Below, in pieces: positions 33,301 to 44,752 of a stretch of 64,000 bases of DNA. The position numbers and the translations under genes were made by a program. The first letter of the stretch is position 1, and every line of letters begins with the position of its first letter. The stretch covers positions 34,209 through 98,208 of the forward strand of contig JAQUDD010000001.1 in NCBI GenBank assembly GCA_028685875.1. Reading direction: 5' to 3'. The stretch comes from Candidatus Absconditabacteria bacterium (GTDB lineage: Bacteria > Patescibacteriota > Gracilibacteria > Absconditabacterales > Absconditicoccaceae). The notes below the pieces were generated by a model. That model did not search any database and was not told the origin of the DNA. It worked only from the letters and a program-made list of their open reading frames with translations.

Positions 33301-34985
33301 TCGATACTGGTTACCGAATTCGGGAGTGTTACCGAAGTCAGTTGCCTACCCGCAAATGCATACTGTCCAATGCTGGTTACAGGATTTCCTCCTATAACTT
33401 CAGAAATCACGATTTCTGTACTATTACACTCTGGGTACATTCCTGTTCTATAGTTAGTGATAGTAATCTCCCCATTAGATTCTGTGGTGTCAAAACAAGC
33501 TGCTGGCATCTCCTGATTGTTTGGATCTTTTGCAAGGGTTGGAATAGTCAATATAAGGGGATTTGATCGCCATTTCCCTTCACTCTCTGCAATGAGGGTA
33601 ATCTTTTCTGTAACATCTTTTTTTTCGAATTCAATGCTGAAACCTCCTTCTGGATCTATTAGGATGCTCTGTGCCGTTCCATCTACCAAGGTTCCTGTCA
33701 ATTGAGCTGCAGGATCCGTTTGTCCTTGAATAAGCACTTTTGTAGAATCCTCTTCTTGATCTACTATTTCCCCGAAAAGAGAGGTTGTTAATAGATAGTC
33801 TCTTATTAGAATATTAGCATTTGTTGCTACGCTAATCCCTCCCGTTCCTGCAGCTCTGTATCCCTTCACTACTTGAATATTATCTATAAATGCGTACGCT
33901 TCGATGCTGGTCACGGAATCCGGGATCGTCAACGACCTCAATTGATTGTTAGCAAATGCATAATTTCCGATGCTGGTTACTCAGGTTCCTAGCATTACTG
34001 AGGTCAGTTGGTTGTAATAAAACGCATAGTCTCCAATGCTCGTTACCGAATTCGGGAGCGTTACTGAGGTCAGTTGGTTGTAATAAAACGCATAATTTCC
34101 TATGCTCGTTACGGGTTTTCCTCCTATATTTTCGGGAATAATTAGTTCTCTCGTACACTGTTCTCACCGCTCTATTGCATAATCCGTGATCGTGATATTT
34201 CCCTCTGATTCCGTCGTCGAAAAACAGCCCTCTGGAGTGGCAGTGAGGTCTAAAGGTTCTATCACTGCTTCTTCCAATAACCCTGCTTCCTCCTCTATCG
34301 GAAGTGTTTCTTCTTCCGTTGGAAGTGTTTCTTCCTCTGTTGGAGCTGTTTCTTCCTCTGTTGGAGGTGTTTTTTCCTCTTCTGCTGGAGGAGTTGTTTC
34401 TTCCTCTGTTGGAGGTGTTGTTTCCTCTTCTGTTGGAAGGGTGTCTTGAGGATTCTCATTAGTTTCTTCTTCCGAACCCCCCTCTGTCCCCCCTTCATAA
34501 GGGAAGTTTTCAGTAGGTAGTGCTTCTTCTTTGCTTACTTCTGTTGACTCACTTAGCTCTCCATAGTTCGTTATTTCTTCTCTCCGATTTCCTTCTTGAA
34601 GGGATTTAGCGTTCCCTTTCTGAAAGTGAGTTATTCACTCTGGGAGATACAAGGTTTCGATTCCCTCGGGATTTGGAAGGCTTACTTTATAGTTCCCTCA
34701 TTCGGTATAAGTAGTACATATCTGTGTGAGTCTTCCCTTATTGAGTTCTACTATCTTGATCATCTCGTCTCATCGATTTACCGTTACTCTTTTAGTGTCG
34801 GGCTCTCCTTTGACCGCAAAGCACTTCTTTTGGTTTGCTGTGACTGTTCGCTCTCGTCCTAGAGACACCTCCTCTGGTGCCTTTATTTCTCAAGCTTGCG
34901 TTTCTTTCGCTAAAACAAAGATGCTTGTTGATAGGGTACTTACAAACAATACTGCCAAACTCAGGTACATAATACTTTTCTTCAT
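30318..34985 (-). CDS. Giant surface protein B: BspA-type LRR, Ig-like and SLH domains
   Basis: 1555-aa paralogue of protein A. It has a signal peptide ([18 protein letters not shown]), an N-terminal domain with [20 protein letters not shown], a PPTEEE-type linker (residues ~178-235), three LRR blocks separated by three Ig-like domains ([30 protein letters not shown]), and C-terminal SLH domains (residues ~1435-1555, [20 protein letters not shown]). TGA-Gly codons occur at intervals in the repeats. In-frame family-2 palindromes lie before the SLH and in the acidic linker. Unlike C, the frame is open from start to stop. Stop is TAA. Confidence 0.9.
30808..30900. repeat. Two family-2 palindromes inside surface protein B (before SLH)
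   Basis: AACCCCCTGTCACTCCGTGA...CCCCCTTCTCAGGGGG and GAACCCCTTTCGTAAGGGGG are in frame, at the same domain boundary as in protein A. Confidence 0.82.
34474..34504. repeat. Family-2 palindrome inside surface protein B (N-terminal)
   Basis: Same sequence and place as 16766-16797 in protein A, so inserted before the duplication or spread by gene conversion. Confidence 0.8.
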
Positions 34986-35345
34986 TGGAATATACTAGAT
35001 AAATATAAAGTAGAATAGCTCTTCTCTTTATGTAGAGAATCCTAAATATCCATGAAGTACCTTTCTATTTTTCAATTTCAAGTCTATTTACTTTTTGCTT
35101 TTTCCCCTCTTTTTGACATATCTAGACAGGAAGATGGAGTGTTTTTTTTCTCATTATTCTTTACTATTGTCGTTATACTATCTCTTGTCCATATTCTAAA
35201 GTATCTACTTATCACCCATTCTTCTTTGATTATCTTGTGTCTAGGTGTTTTTTCTCTTCTAGACAGGAAAAAGACACCCTTGTATGACAGTTCTTGACAC
35301 AAAAGGGCGTTTTTTATAGCAAAAAAATCTACTAGACTTATTCTC
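34986..35345 (-). promoter_or_regulatory. Conserved upstream region of surface protein B
   Basis: Homologous to the regions before A and C; the ~120 nt next to the start codon is identical to that of C. The start-proximal hairpin is TTCTCT/AGAGAA (35022-35039), a compensatory C-G to T-A change relative to A. The far end has the terminator-like hairpin (35265-35307). Confidence 0.75.
35265..35307 (-). terminator. Terminator-like hairpin in the conserved upstream region (B copy)
   Basis: Minus-strand arms CCCTTTTGTG and CATACAAGGG pair at 9 of 10 positions (one G-U), followed by TGTCTTTTTCC. It is about 75 nt past the stop codon of the SLH-type gene. Confidence 0.65.
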
Positions 35346-35382
35346 CTTAAATCTATTATTATATAGCTAGTATTGAAAATAA

Positions 35383-36501
35383 TTACCAGAATCGAAATCC
35401 AGATTTTTCTTTTACTGAAATGGGTAAAATTTCTTCAGCAAGTATTACATATTCTTTATCGGTCGCTCTTCCTAAGATGATTACCAGATCAGCGAGATTT
35501 TGTTGTACTCCCACCACAGAAACATTGATAAGATCGTTATCTTTTGCAATTTGTAGATGTGTAGTGTAATATAGTGGTGCACTTGGGGTTTCATAAGCAG
35601 CATTTCGTAATAATCTAGAAAATGCAGTAACTAATTGCTCACTAGGAATAATGTCCTCTGGCATAAAGTTTTCCAATGCAGTATAGTTTGGATGTACTCC
35701 CATAATATTCATCTGGCAAGCAAGTTGAGCAATTCTAATTTCTTCTGGTGTGGCACCCTGCATATCTGCAAAGTTACATTCCTTTTTGGTATCTACGGTT
35801 CTTTCCTGAGAGAGGGCGATTTGTACAAAGAGCGTCGCTGCATCCATTCTTGTAAGAGGTTCATGGAGTTTTTCTCTCTCCTCTTCATGTAGGAGTCCTT
35901 TTTCTACCAAGAGAGAGAAGGAGGTATTGAGTTCCTCGGTTGTATAGCTGAGTAATTCAGCTTCTTCTTGGGCTATTGAAGAAGGTTTACTTGTGCTTGG
36001 AGAGGCTTGAGAAGTGGTAGTTTGCTTACTGGGATCGTTGTAGATCCATTCAATATCAGTATCAATCGGCTGAGTCGCCCTGAGTGATGGACATTGTGGT
36101 ATCAATCCTACCTGAGTACTCGCAAGCAGGTTTTTTTCTGTGTCTTTGAGGCTGAAAGTTAGGACACATTCTTGTATAGAATCTCTGTAAATGCTAACAG
36201 GAATTATTTGTGTAGCTGTCGTGAAATCAAGGGAAACAGAAGTGTCTATGGTGTCTTGGTATCAGAGAGTAAGCTCCTCTCCACAATCATCTACAGAAAT
36301 ATTCGCCTGAGTTTCCCCTGTAGTACTGGCGCTTACTTGCACTTTAAAATCAATAATTGGCGTTGGTTCTTGCGTAAACGGCAAGCCTAATACTTCAATC
36401 TGATATATGGGTGCGGAAAGTGTGTTTACTTCTTCTGCAAAAACGACAGATCCTCAAAAAAGTGTCGCTACTAATGACAACAAAGCTAAGAGATATTTCA
36501 T
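35383..36501 (-). CDS. Exported protein with SLH-like C-terminal region
   Basis: A 372-aa protein with a signal peptide (MKYLLALLSLVATLFGGSVV, first Gly of GG = TGA). A beta-rich N-terminal domain (residues ~25-160) precedes a Ser/Thr-rich linker and a C-terminal part resembling degenerate SLH repeats (LTRMDAATLFVQIAL, SEQLVTAFSRLLRNA). It lies directly upstream of protein B on the same strand. A wall-binding role is likely by analogy only. Stop is TAA. Confidence 0.7.
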
Positions 36502-36610
36502 GGTATTAGTGTTAATAAAGATAAATCGCGCTAGACAGTCCGTCTAACAATTTCTCCTCTCCTCTTGTTTTTGTATTGACATATATTTATTCTTTTGTCT
36601 TGTAAAGTCA

Positions 36611-36645
36611 AGAAAAAAAGCTGAAGGTTTTTTTCAGCTTTTCTA
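36611..36645 (-). terminator. Rho-independent terminator of the HigA-like gene
   Basis: AAAAGCTGAA/TTCAGCTTTT stem with T-run on the minus strand, about 20 nt after the stop codon. Confidence 0.78.
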
Positions 36646-36663
36646 GTGGAATAAGGGATGTTT

Positions 36664-37251
36664 TTAGAAATCTCTAAAAATTTTCTTTTTTTCTGTTATG
36701 AGTTGCTCTTGTTCTGAATCTTTTTCTTCTTGGTTTCTAGAATCTTCTTCACTACGGTCTTCTTGTATCTCTGAAGATTCAATTACCGGAGGTATTACTA
36801 CTATTTCTTTTGAAGGGGAAAAATCTTCTACCTTTTCTTTCTCTAGTTCTCTGTTGTTTCCCACTTCTTTTGGCTCCGTTTCTGGTGAAAGAGTTTCTTT
36901 TTCCTTCTCAGAATCTTCCGTATTGGTGGTGGGTGCCAGAGTTTCTTTTCTATCTCCCTTGTCTTCACTATTTTGTACCCTATTCTCCAATGTTTCTTGT
37001 GAAGAAAGTTCTAGCGCCTCTTTTCCCAAGAAATTATGATAATCATAGCTTGTTTGGAGATCCACCCAATACTTAAGTGGAGTGTCAACTACCTGATGAA
37101 GAAGATAATCCCAGGGTATCGTAATATTTCTCTTTCCTTTGATGAGCTCATTTACTTCGCTTACTTTTTTTCACAACAAAACCGCAAACTTTTTTTGCGT
37201 TCGTCCTTTTTCGGTAATTATGCTTTTTAATTCAATTCCTGGATGTTGCAT
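36664..37251 (-). CDS. HigA/VapI-type HTH protein with long acidic tail
   Basis: 195 aa. Residues 1-85 are an XRE/HigA antidote-type DNA-binding domain: MQHPGIELKSIITEKGRTQK, FAVLLGKKVSEVNELIKGKR and the HigA-typical PLKYWVDLQTSYDYHNFLGK. TGA is Gly in VLLGKK and FLGKE. The remaining ~110 residues are Glu/Lys/Ser-rich and probably disordered, unlike HigA (about 100 aa total). No HigB/RelE-type toxin is adjacent. The upstream region carries an array of palindromes, consistent with autoregulation. Stop is TAA. Confidence 0.85.
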
Positions 37252-37271
37252 CGTGAAGAAAGAAACAAATA

Positions 37272-37465
37272 TTCACTACTCTTGTGAAATAATTCACTAG
37301 TATGGTGAATAATGAAAGTATATTTCTCAATGTATAAAAAAGCAAATAAATATTCACTAATTTACTGAAACAGTGAATTTCCATCATTTTCTTCACAAAA
37401 CCATTCCAAATTGTTAAAAAAATTCACTACTTCTATGAAATAGTGAATTTTACTAGTATAGTGAA
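37272..37465. promoter_or_regulatory. Operator-like array TTCAC-N7-GTGAA upstream of the HigA-like gene
   Basis: Five to seven matches to a 17-bp palindrome: 37272-37288, 37293-37309 (21 bp apart, two helical turns), 37353-37369 overlapping 37361-37377, 37423-37439 overlapping 37431-37447, and 37449-37465. The best reads TTCAC-TAGTATG-GTGAA. All precede the start codon at 37251. Confidence 0.7.
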
Positions 37466-37520
37466 TAAAGAGAAAAAAAGTTGCAGAAAGAAAAAGTAGA
37501 AAAGTTTTTTCTTTAATATC

Positions 37521-37589
37521 TAGATTGCCGCGCTTCGCTCGCAATGACGTAATGTTGTTTGTCATCCTGAGTGAAACGAAGGATCCAAA
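37521..37589. repeat. REP-like palindrome (family 1)
   Basis: TAGATTGCCGCGCTTCGCTC/GCAATGACG and GTCATCCTGAGTGAAACGAA/GGATCCA arms lie in the gap between the operator array and the RluA-type gene. Confidence 0.85.
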
Positions 37590-37625
37590 TTGCATATAGC
37601 AGAAAACAATAAAAACAGTTAAAGA

Positions 37626-37665
37626 GAAAAAACCTACCCGAGTGAAGGTAAAAGACCCCGGGGTC
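37626..37665 (-). terminator. Terminator region of the RluA-type gene
   Basis: On the minus strand a perfect 12-nt palindrome GACCCCGGGGTC (37654-37665) is followed by an ACCTTCAC...GTAGGT hairpin and T6. Confidence 0.55.
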
Positions 37666-37679
37666 GTAGATTTAAAAAA

Positions 37680-38423
37680 CTAACTAGTCTCTAACCCAAC
37701 TGAATAGAGTTGAAGCATAGGATATTCCTTATGATCAGATTTAGAATAGAGTGTATCGCCACAAATAGGGTATCCGATCGCTGCAAGGTGTACCCTAATC
37801 TGATGACGAATTCCCTTTTGAATTTCTACCAATACAATACTGGTTCTCTTCGATGTATTATAGTCATATTCAAGGAGTTTTGTAGTCAGTTGATGTTCTC
37901 TTCACTTAGCTTTATTTCTATCTGAATCTGTTCTTATTACTACCATACGATCAGGGGTAAATTTGTGATGCATGATAGGGTAAGAAATATCATATACCCC
38001 CTTTTGTACTGCGCCCCATCAGAACTGCGGGAAAGGGGAAGAGGGGGGATTTTCTGCAGTATCGAACCCCCCGCCTTCGGCTCCCCCCTTCATAAGGGGG
38101 GTCACGTCTCCATACACCTCTGCAAGATAATATTTATGTACAAAGAGATTGCCTTGTAATTCTTTGAATTGCTTTTTTACTTGAGGATTCTTTGCAAAAT
38201 AGAGGAGTCCTGAGGTGTCGTTATCTAACCTATTGAGCAAACCATACTCTTCTGCCGGAGAGAAGAATGAAGAAAGAGAAAGGAATATTTCTTGGATTTG
38301 GGGATTTCTTTGCTCCTGAACCAAAAGATCAAGGAAAGAAAACTCTTTACCAAATGAAGAGGGAATTCCTGCTGGCTTCCGAAAATAATAACAGTATTGA
38401 TCCTGATAATAAGTGAAATGCAT
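37680..38423 (-). CDS. RluA-family pseudouridine synthase
   Basis: 247 aa. Modifies uridines in rRNA or tRNA. The catalytic Asp motif is LLNRLDNDTSGLLYFAK (usual HRLDxxTSG), then KYYLAEVYG, and the C-terminal motifs KGIRHQIRVHLAAIGYPICGDTLY. It contains an in-frame family-2 insert, roughly TPLMKGGAEGGGFDTAENPP and about 15 more residues, between the KYYLAEVYG strand and VQKGVYDI. TGA is Gly at PQFGWGAVQ. It is shorter than RluD and has no S4 domain. Target unknown. Stop is TAG. Confidence 0.88.
38030..38103. repeat. Family-2 palindromes inside the RluA-type gene
   Basis: GAACCCCCCGCCTTCGGCTC followed by CCCCCTTCATAAGGGGGG, plus a G-rich partner at 38030-38047, are translated in frame. Confidence 0.84.
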
Positions 38424-38540
38424 GTGAGAAGTATACAGAAATTTCTATACAAAAAAAGGGGAATGGTGGTAGATAGTAGTATTTCAAAATTATTGATTTA
38501 TTGCATTAAAATATTCAAAGGACACTTTCAAGATACTCTT

Positions 38541-38572
38541 ACTTGGATTGCTTCGCAGGCTCGCAATGACAA
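38541..38572. repeat. REP-like half element (family 1)
   Basis: TGGATTGCTTCGCAGGCTCG followed by CAATGACA, one arm only, between the RluA-type gene and the secF terminator. Confidence 0.75.
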
Positions 38573-38600
38573 ACTATAGACATCGCTCTCTCCAAGTACT

Positions 38601-38634
38601 AAAAAAAGCCTGAATAGCATCAGACTTTTTATCT
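38601..38634 (-). terminator. Rho-independent terminator of secF
   Basis: AAAAAGTCTGATG/TATTCAGGCTTTTTTT hairpin on the minus strand, about 25 nt past the stop codon. Confidence 0.75.
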
Positions 38635-38656
38635 TTTATAATGGAGATAAGATATT

Positions 38657-39616
38657 TTAAGAAATTTTTTCCTTTTCTTTGTTGTATTTTCCCATCAAAA
38701 GATATGCGAGGGAACCTCCAAGGAAGATAGAGGAGAAGGTAGTTACAATTACTCCGATCGCTACGGTAAATGCAAAGTTTTGCAATACTCCTGTTCCAAA
38801 AATCAACATTGCAATTAAGACAAGAAGCGTTGATAATGAAGTTCCAATAGATCTTCTCATGGTTTGTCGAAGACTTTCTTCAATAACTTTACCGTACACA
38901 ATGGTTTTTTCTTTGGTAAGTTTCATCATATTTTCTCTGATCCTGTCGAAGATAATAATCACATCGTTAATTCCATAAGCGATAACTGTCAGAATCGCGA
39001 TAATGAATACCGTATCTACCTGGATAGTGGGATTAAACATCATCCATGCTCCATATGCTCCTACGGTGACGAGAACATTGAGAATAATCACGGTAACTAC
39101 TACGGTTGCGAGGATACTTGGTGAGATGAATTTTCTGATTTCTTTGAAAGCGATCAGCATATACACCACCATCAATAAGATTCCTATAATCAAAGCCTGA
39201 AATGCACTTGTTTTCATGTAGGATCCCACACTTGGTCCAATAATTGCCTGCCCAATAATATCACTTGTAGAAGATACTACCGCATTTGAAAGGAGGAATG
39301 ATTGAATTTCACTAGAAAGCTGAGCTACCTGATCGTCAGATTCTAAACTTGTGTTTACCTTGATCTGTGTCTCCTCTCACTGAGTATTGATAGAGGTTTG
39401 AAAATTTGTATATCCTTGATTTGTTAGGAAATTTTCAAGGTTCGTTTGAATGGTTTCTTCATTCTGAGTAGTAACGAAAGAAATATTTACTCCTCCCGTG
39501 AATTCTTCTGAGTATTTGGCATTGAAGAGAAAAAGAAAGAGAGAAATTGCTCCCAAAAAGAGAGAAATCATAATCCAAAGATAGGATTTTTTGAGAATAT
39601 TAAATCTTTTTTTCAT
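38657..39616 (-). CDS. secF: Protein translocase subunit SecF
   Basis: 319-aa membrane component that assists Sec export using the proton gradient. It has one TM near the N-terminus (LWIMISLFLGAISLFLFLF), the periplasmic segment YSEEFTGGVNISF (SecF/D signature), then five TM helices with YGINDVIIIFDRIREN, the conserved SecF motif, and RSIGTSLSTLLVLIAML. TGA is Gly in INTQGEETQ and nearby. ATG 39616 was preferred over an upstream ATG because of the usual N-terminus. No secD is in the window. Stop is TAA. Confidence 0.93.
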
Positions 39617-39707
39617 CACGAGAGCGACAGAAAAACTAAAAACAATAGCATTTATCGGAGGTAAATATAGTGATTGGTGCCCTCTTTTCAATAGAGAGAT
39701 AGCAGAA

Positions 39708-39742
39708 GAAAAATCTGACTATATTCGTAGCCAGACCTTCTC
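39708..39742 (-). terminator. Terminator of surface protein C
   Basis: GTCTGGCTA/TAGTCAGAT-type hairpin followed by TTTTTCTTC on the minus strand, just past the stop at 39760. Confidence 0.6.
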
Positions 39743-39759
39743 TTATCTGTCATATATGA

Positions 39760-42700
39760 TTAGTTGTTTGAAAGTCTAGTAAGCATGATAAACACATTTC
39801 CTCTAAGTTCTGGGGTACTTGGTGCGATATCTGTTTGAATAATCTGTTCACTCTTTAAGGCGGAAAGATGTCCTTGATACCAATTTTCTTCATTACTTCC
39901 AAGGTATTTGGTTCCTCGAAGGAGCCTGGAAAGAATAGTGGCTACTTCTGCCCTCGTTACTACTCCATTGGGTGAAAAGTATTCTTTTGTTACTACTCCG
40001 TTTGACCAATATCCCATGAGTCCTAACTCACATGCTTGTACTACATATCCTGCAAGTTCTGCATTAGTAGTATTGAGATCTTTGTACTCTCCACATTGTG
40101 TTTTAGTTGTGTCTGGGGTTTTGTTGTGGAACTTTGTTGCATAGAGTGTAATAATTTTTGCTAGCTCTGCTCTCGTAATGGTATGATCCATCCTTGCTTC
40201 TTCGAGGCTTGGCATCGTAGTGAGGCCCTTTTCATAGGCTCGAATATAGAGTTCTTGCATTTCTCTCTCTGAAGGAGAGCTGGTGGTATCATCTTCCATT
40301 ACCGTAGTTTCTGGATCTTTCGCTTCCGCTCAAGATGGCGGAATCTCAGCACAGGTTCCCTCTCAGCAAGCATCCTGTTTTATAGCTGTTCCTCCTCCAC
40401 CTCAGCTCGTTCACGTATTTGACGGGATTTCTTCATTTCAGTCTCCGTTACTTGCTTCCTCTCCTAGTGCAGGGATGGTTAAGGTAAGGGGATCTGATCG
40501 CCACTTCTCTGGAGTTCCACTATCAGCTATCAACATAATGGGTTCTGGAGTCGCTTTTTTGGGAACTTCAATACTAAACTTTCCCTCAGTATCCGCAGAG
40601 ATAGTATACTTCGTATCATCTGATAGGGTTCCCATTACTAAGGCTAAAGCATCTGTTTCTCATTCAACAACCGCTAATTCTGACTGCTGTATTTTACTGG
40701 ATACCTTTCCTGTAAGAGGAGTTATAGAAGTAAGGGGTAAGTCTCTGATTTCTATATTTGCTGATTGAGATATGGTAATTCCTTCCGTTCCTGCGGCTCT
40801 GTATCCCTTTACTACTCATATATTGGCAGCGAATGCTAAGTCATCTATTCTGACAACTGAATCAGGGATTATTACAGAGACTAATTGATTTTTTTCAAAT
40901 GCAGATTTTTCAATCTCTTCAATTCAACTTTCTAACGTTACAGAAGTTAGAAGATTTGATTTGAAAGCTCCTCGCCCAATAGAAGTTAGGGATTTGGGTA
41001 TTGTTACTCAAGTAAGTTGATTGTTAGCAAAAACCGTTCTTCCGAGGGCTCATATTCAGGTTCCTAACACTAATGAAGTTAATTTATTATTTCTAAAAGC
41101 ATCCATTCCTAAATATCATAGTGAATTTGGCAGTTTTAAGGATATTATTTGATTATTTTTAAACGCTGCCATTCCAATATTTTCAACTCAGCTTCCTATC
41201 GCTACTGAGTTCAATTTATTGTTTGTAAATGCCCGATCATTAATAGTTTTTACTGAATCAGGGATTATTACTCAAGTTAATTGATTATATCAAATATCCT
41301 GAATTTCGATTACTGAATCAGGAATTGTTACAGCAACCAACCCTTTCCTGCTCAATCCCTGAATATTCGTAACCTGCTTTCCTTTTATTGTAGAGGGAAT
41401 GTTTACGATTGTGGGGCACTCTGGATATATTCTTATTCTATAATTCGTTATAGCTCCTTCATCATATATACTTGTACCCATTACAAAACACTCTTCTGGA
41501 ATAGATAAATCACCACTAGCATTTTCCAACACCGGAATTCATAATGTTATAATATCTGACTGCCATTTTCCTTCTTCGCCAACATCTGCAACAAGCCTGA
41601 TTTTTTCTGTTACTTGTCTCTTTGCTAGTTCAAAACTAAAACTTCCTGTTTCATCCGTAGGAATACTATACACTGTGCCATCTAAAAGAATCCCTGTTAA
41701 TTGTGCTCAACTTTCTGTCGTCCCTTGAATGATTACTTTTGTGGGATCTTCTGGGTTTTCTATAATTTCTCCAGAAAGTTGTGTCTTTAGTATCCAATCT
41801 CTCACTAAAATATTTGCATTTTCTCCTATGGTAAGTCATGTAATCCCTAGTGGCCTATAAGCTTTTATAGTTCCTATATTATTGTCAAATGCATAATCTC
41901 CGATTATTGTCACTGAATCAGGAAGTTTGAGTGATATTAATTGATTGAAGGAAAATGCTCCGTATCAAATACTTTTAACTCAACTTCCTAGTGTTACTGA
42001 CGTCAGTTGATTTGGAGAAAATGCTCGCTGTCCAATCGTATTCACTGAACCCGGAATTGTCACCGAGGTTAGCCAGTTGTCTCTAAATGCAGAATCTCCA
42101 ATCTCTTGTAGTGCATTAGGGAGGATTAGTGAGACCAACTGATTATGTGCAAAGGCGGCATATCCAATACTTTTAAGTCAACTTCCTCGTGTTACTGACG
42201 TCAGCTGATTAGTGACAAATGCAAGGTGTCCAATAGTCTCTACTGAATTTGGAATTTCTACTGAAGTAAGCTGATTATCAGCAAATGCATTATCTCCGAT
42301 AGTTTGTAGTGAATCTGAAATAGTTACTGAGGTTAACTGATTATATGCAAAAGAATCTCCTCCAATAGTAATTACTGAGTTGGGGATTTCCACTGATGTC
42401 AATAGATTATTAGAGAATGCAGCAGTTCCAATAGTCTGTACTGAATCAGGAATTATCACTGAAGTAAGCTGATTATTAGAAAAAACGGAATCACTAATAC
42501 TTGTTACTGAGTTGGGAATGGTCACCGAAGTTAGACCGTTATTTGTAAATGCATTCTCTCCAATAGTGGTTACTGGAAATCCTTCTATATTAGAGGGAAT
42601 AACAACATTCGTTGCTGTACACTCTGAATACACCCCTATCATATAATCTGTAATCATAACCTCTCCACCGGAAAGTACCGTAACAAAACATGCTTTCGGA

Positions 42701-44752
42701 ATAGATTGATCGTTGGGATCCCTTTCTAGAGAGAGAATAAATCATGTTATAGTATTCGACCACCGTTTTCCTTCATTTTGAGCAAGTAGCGTTATAATAT
42801 CTGAAACATCTTTTTTGTTTATTTCAAAACTAAAGTCTCCATTTTCGTCTACAAATATGGAGTTAGTAATCCCATCTAAGAGGGCTCCTGTTAGTTGTGC
42901 TCAGCTTTCTGTCTTTCCTTGAACGATCGCTTTTGTTGAATCTTCTGGATTTTCTATAACTTCTCCTGTGAGCGATGTTATTTCTGTCCAATTTCTGAGG
43001 AGAATATTAGCGTTGCTTGCTACGAAAATTCCTTCCGTTCCTGCTGCCCTATACCCCTTAACTATTCATGGATTATTAGCAAATGCAGAATTTTCAATAG
43101 TAATTACTGAATCGGGGATATTTACTGATGTCAGCTGATTTATGCTAAAAGCGTTTTGCTTGATAGTGTTTACTGAATTTGGAATTTCTACTGAGATTAA
43201 TTTATTATTACTAAAAGTATAGGGCTCAATCGTTATTATTCAGCTTCCTATTATCACGGACGTAAGTTGGTTCTGAAAAAATACAGACCATCCCATGCTA
43301 GTTACTGAATTTGGAATTTCTACTGAAGTCAGCTGATTGTTAGAAAATGCCTGTTGTTTAATGGTTTTTATTGAATTGGGGATGATTACTGAAGTCAGCT
43401 GATTGTTAGAAAATGACATTTCACCAAGCGTATCTAGTGAAGTAGGAAGTGTTACTGATGTCAGTTTGTTAGTAGAAAATGCCCTATCTCAGATACTTGT
43501 TACAGAATTTGGAATAGTCACCGAAGTCAACTGATTATTAGAAAACACAGAACTTCAAATGGTAGTTATTCAAGTTCCTAGTATCAGTGAAGTCAACTGA
43601 TTAGAGGCAAATGCAGACTGTCCCATAGTGGTTACTGAATTTGGAATCGTCACCGAAGTCAACTGATTAGACGCGAATGCTCGCTGTCCAATACTTATCA
43701 CTGAATTTGGAATTTCTACTGAGGTTAATTGATTATATTGAAATGCCTGATTTCAAATGCTCGTTACGGAATTTGGGATTGTCACTGAGGTCAGTTTATT
43801 GCTATAAAATGCATAACTTCCGATGCTGGTTACCGAATTCGGGATTACTACTCAGGTCAACTGATTAACAGCAAATGCAGAGCTCCCGATCGTTGTTACT
43901 GAATCAGGAATGATTAGTGATGTTAGCAGGTTATTATAAAATGCACTACCCCCAATACTTATTACTGAATTTGGAATTTCTACTGAAGTTAATTGATTAT
44001 CATAAAGCGCAGAAACTCAAATACTCGTTACTGGTTTTTCTCCTATGGTTGAAGGGATTACTACAACCGTTGTACAACCCTCATTTCCTACGAGATAATC
44101 TGTGATAGTGATATTTCCCCCTGATTCCGTCGTGGTAAAACAGCTCTCTGGAGTAGGTATTCCCATGGTCTGCATCATTTCTTCCTCTTCGGTTGGAGGT
44201 GTTTCTTCCTCTTCTGCTGGAGGTGTTTCTTCCTCTTCTGCTGGAGGTGTTTCTTCCTCTTCGGTTGAGAGTGGTTCCTCCTCTGTTGGAACTGTTTCTT
44301 CCTCGACTATTTTTGTTGATTCACTTAGCTCTCCATAGTTCGTTATTTCTTCTGTCCAATTCCCTCCATTTAGATTGTTAGCGTTCCCTTTCTGAAAGTG
44401 AGTTACTTCCTCTTGAAGATAAAGCGATACTATTCCCTCGGGGTTTAGAAGTTTTATTTTATAGGTTCCCTCTTCGGCATAGGTGTGACATATCGGGGTG
44501 ATTTCTCCCTCATGGAGTTCAACTATTTTTATTGTCTCATCGGTTTACGGTTACTCTTTTAGTGTCGGGCTCTCCTTTGACCGCAAAGCATTTCTTTTGA
44601 TTTGCTGTGGCTATTCGCTCTCGTACTAGAGACACCTCCTCTGGTGCCTTTATTTCTCAAGCTTGCGTTTCTTTCGCTAAAACAAAGATGCTTGTTGATA
44701 GGGTACTTACAAACAATACTGCCAAACTCAGGTACATAATACTTTTCTTCAT
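39760..44752 (-). pseudogene. Giant surface protein C (LRR/Ig-like/SLH), frameshifted near the N-terminus
   Basis: Same layout as A and B: signal peptide, [20 protein letters not shown] domain, TPPAEEEE linker, three LRR blocks with Ig-like domains, and C-terminal SLH ([20 protein letters not shown]). The start (44752) and the main body are in different frames. Near 44535-44541 five bases are missing relative to B, and the start frame ends at a TAA at 44459-44461 after 97 aa. Downstream the other frame gives [13 protein letters not shown], homologous to A, and stays open to TAA 39760. Full expression needs a restored frame; it may be a pseudogene, a phase-OFF state or an assembly error. Confidence 0.85.
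44176..44270. repeat. 24-nt tandem repeats encoding the TPPAEEEE linker (protein C)
   Basis: Three to four nearly perfect 24-nt units (GGAGGTGTTTCTTCCTCTTC plus TGCT), in frame, are a likely variable-number tract. Comparable tracts occur at 16570-16740 and about 34300-34440. Confidence 0.82.

Noticed and set aside
39617-39691. Longer N-terminus for SecF
   Set aside because: The added 25 residues are not SecF-like and lie before the usual MKKRFNIL start.
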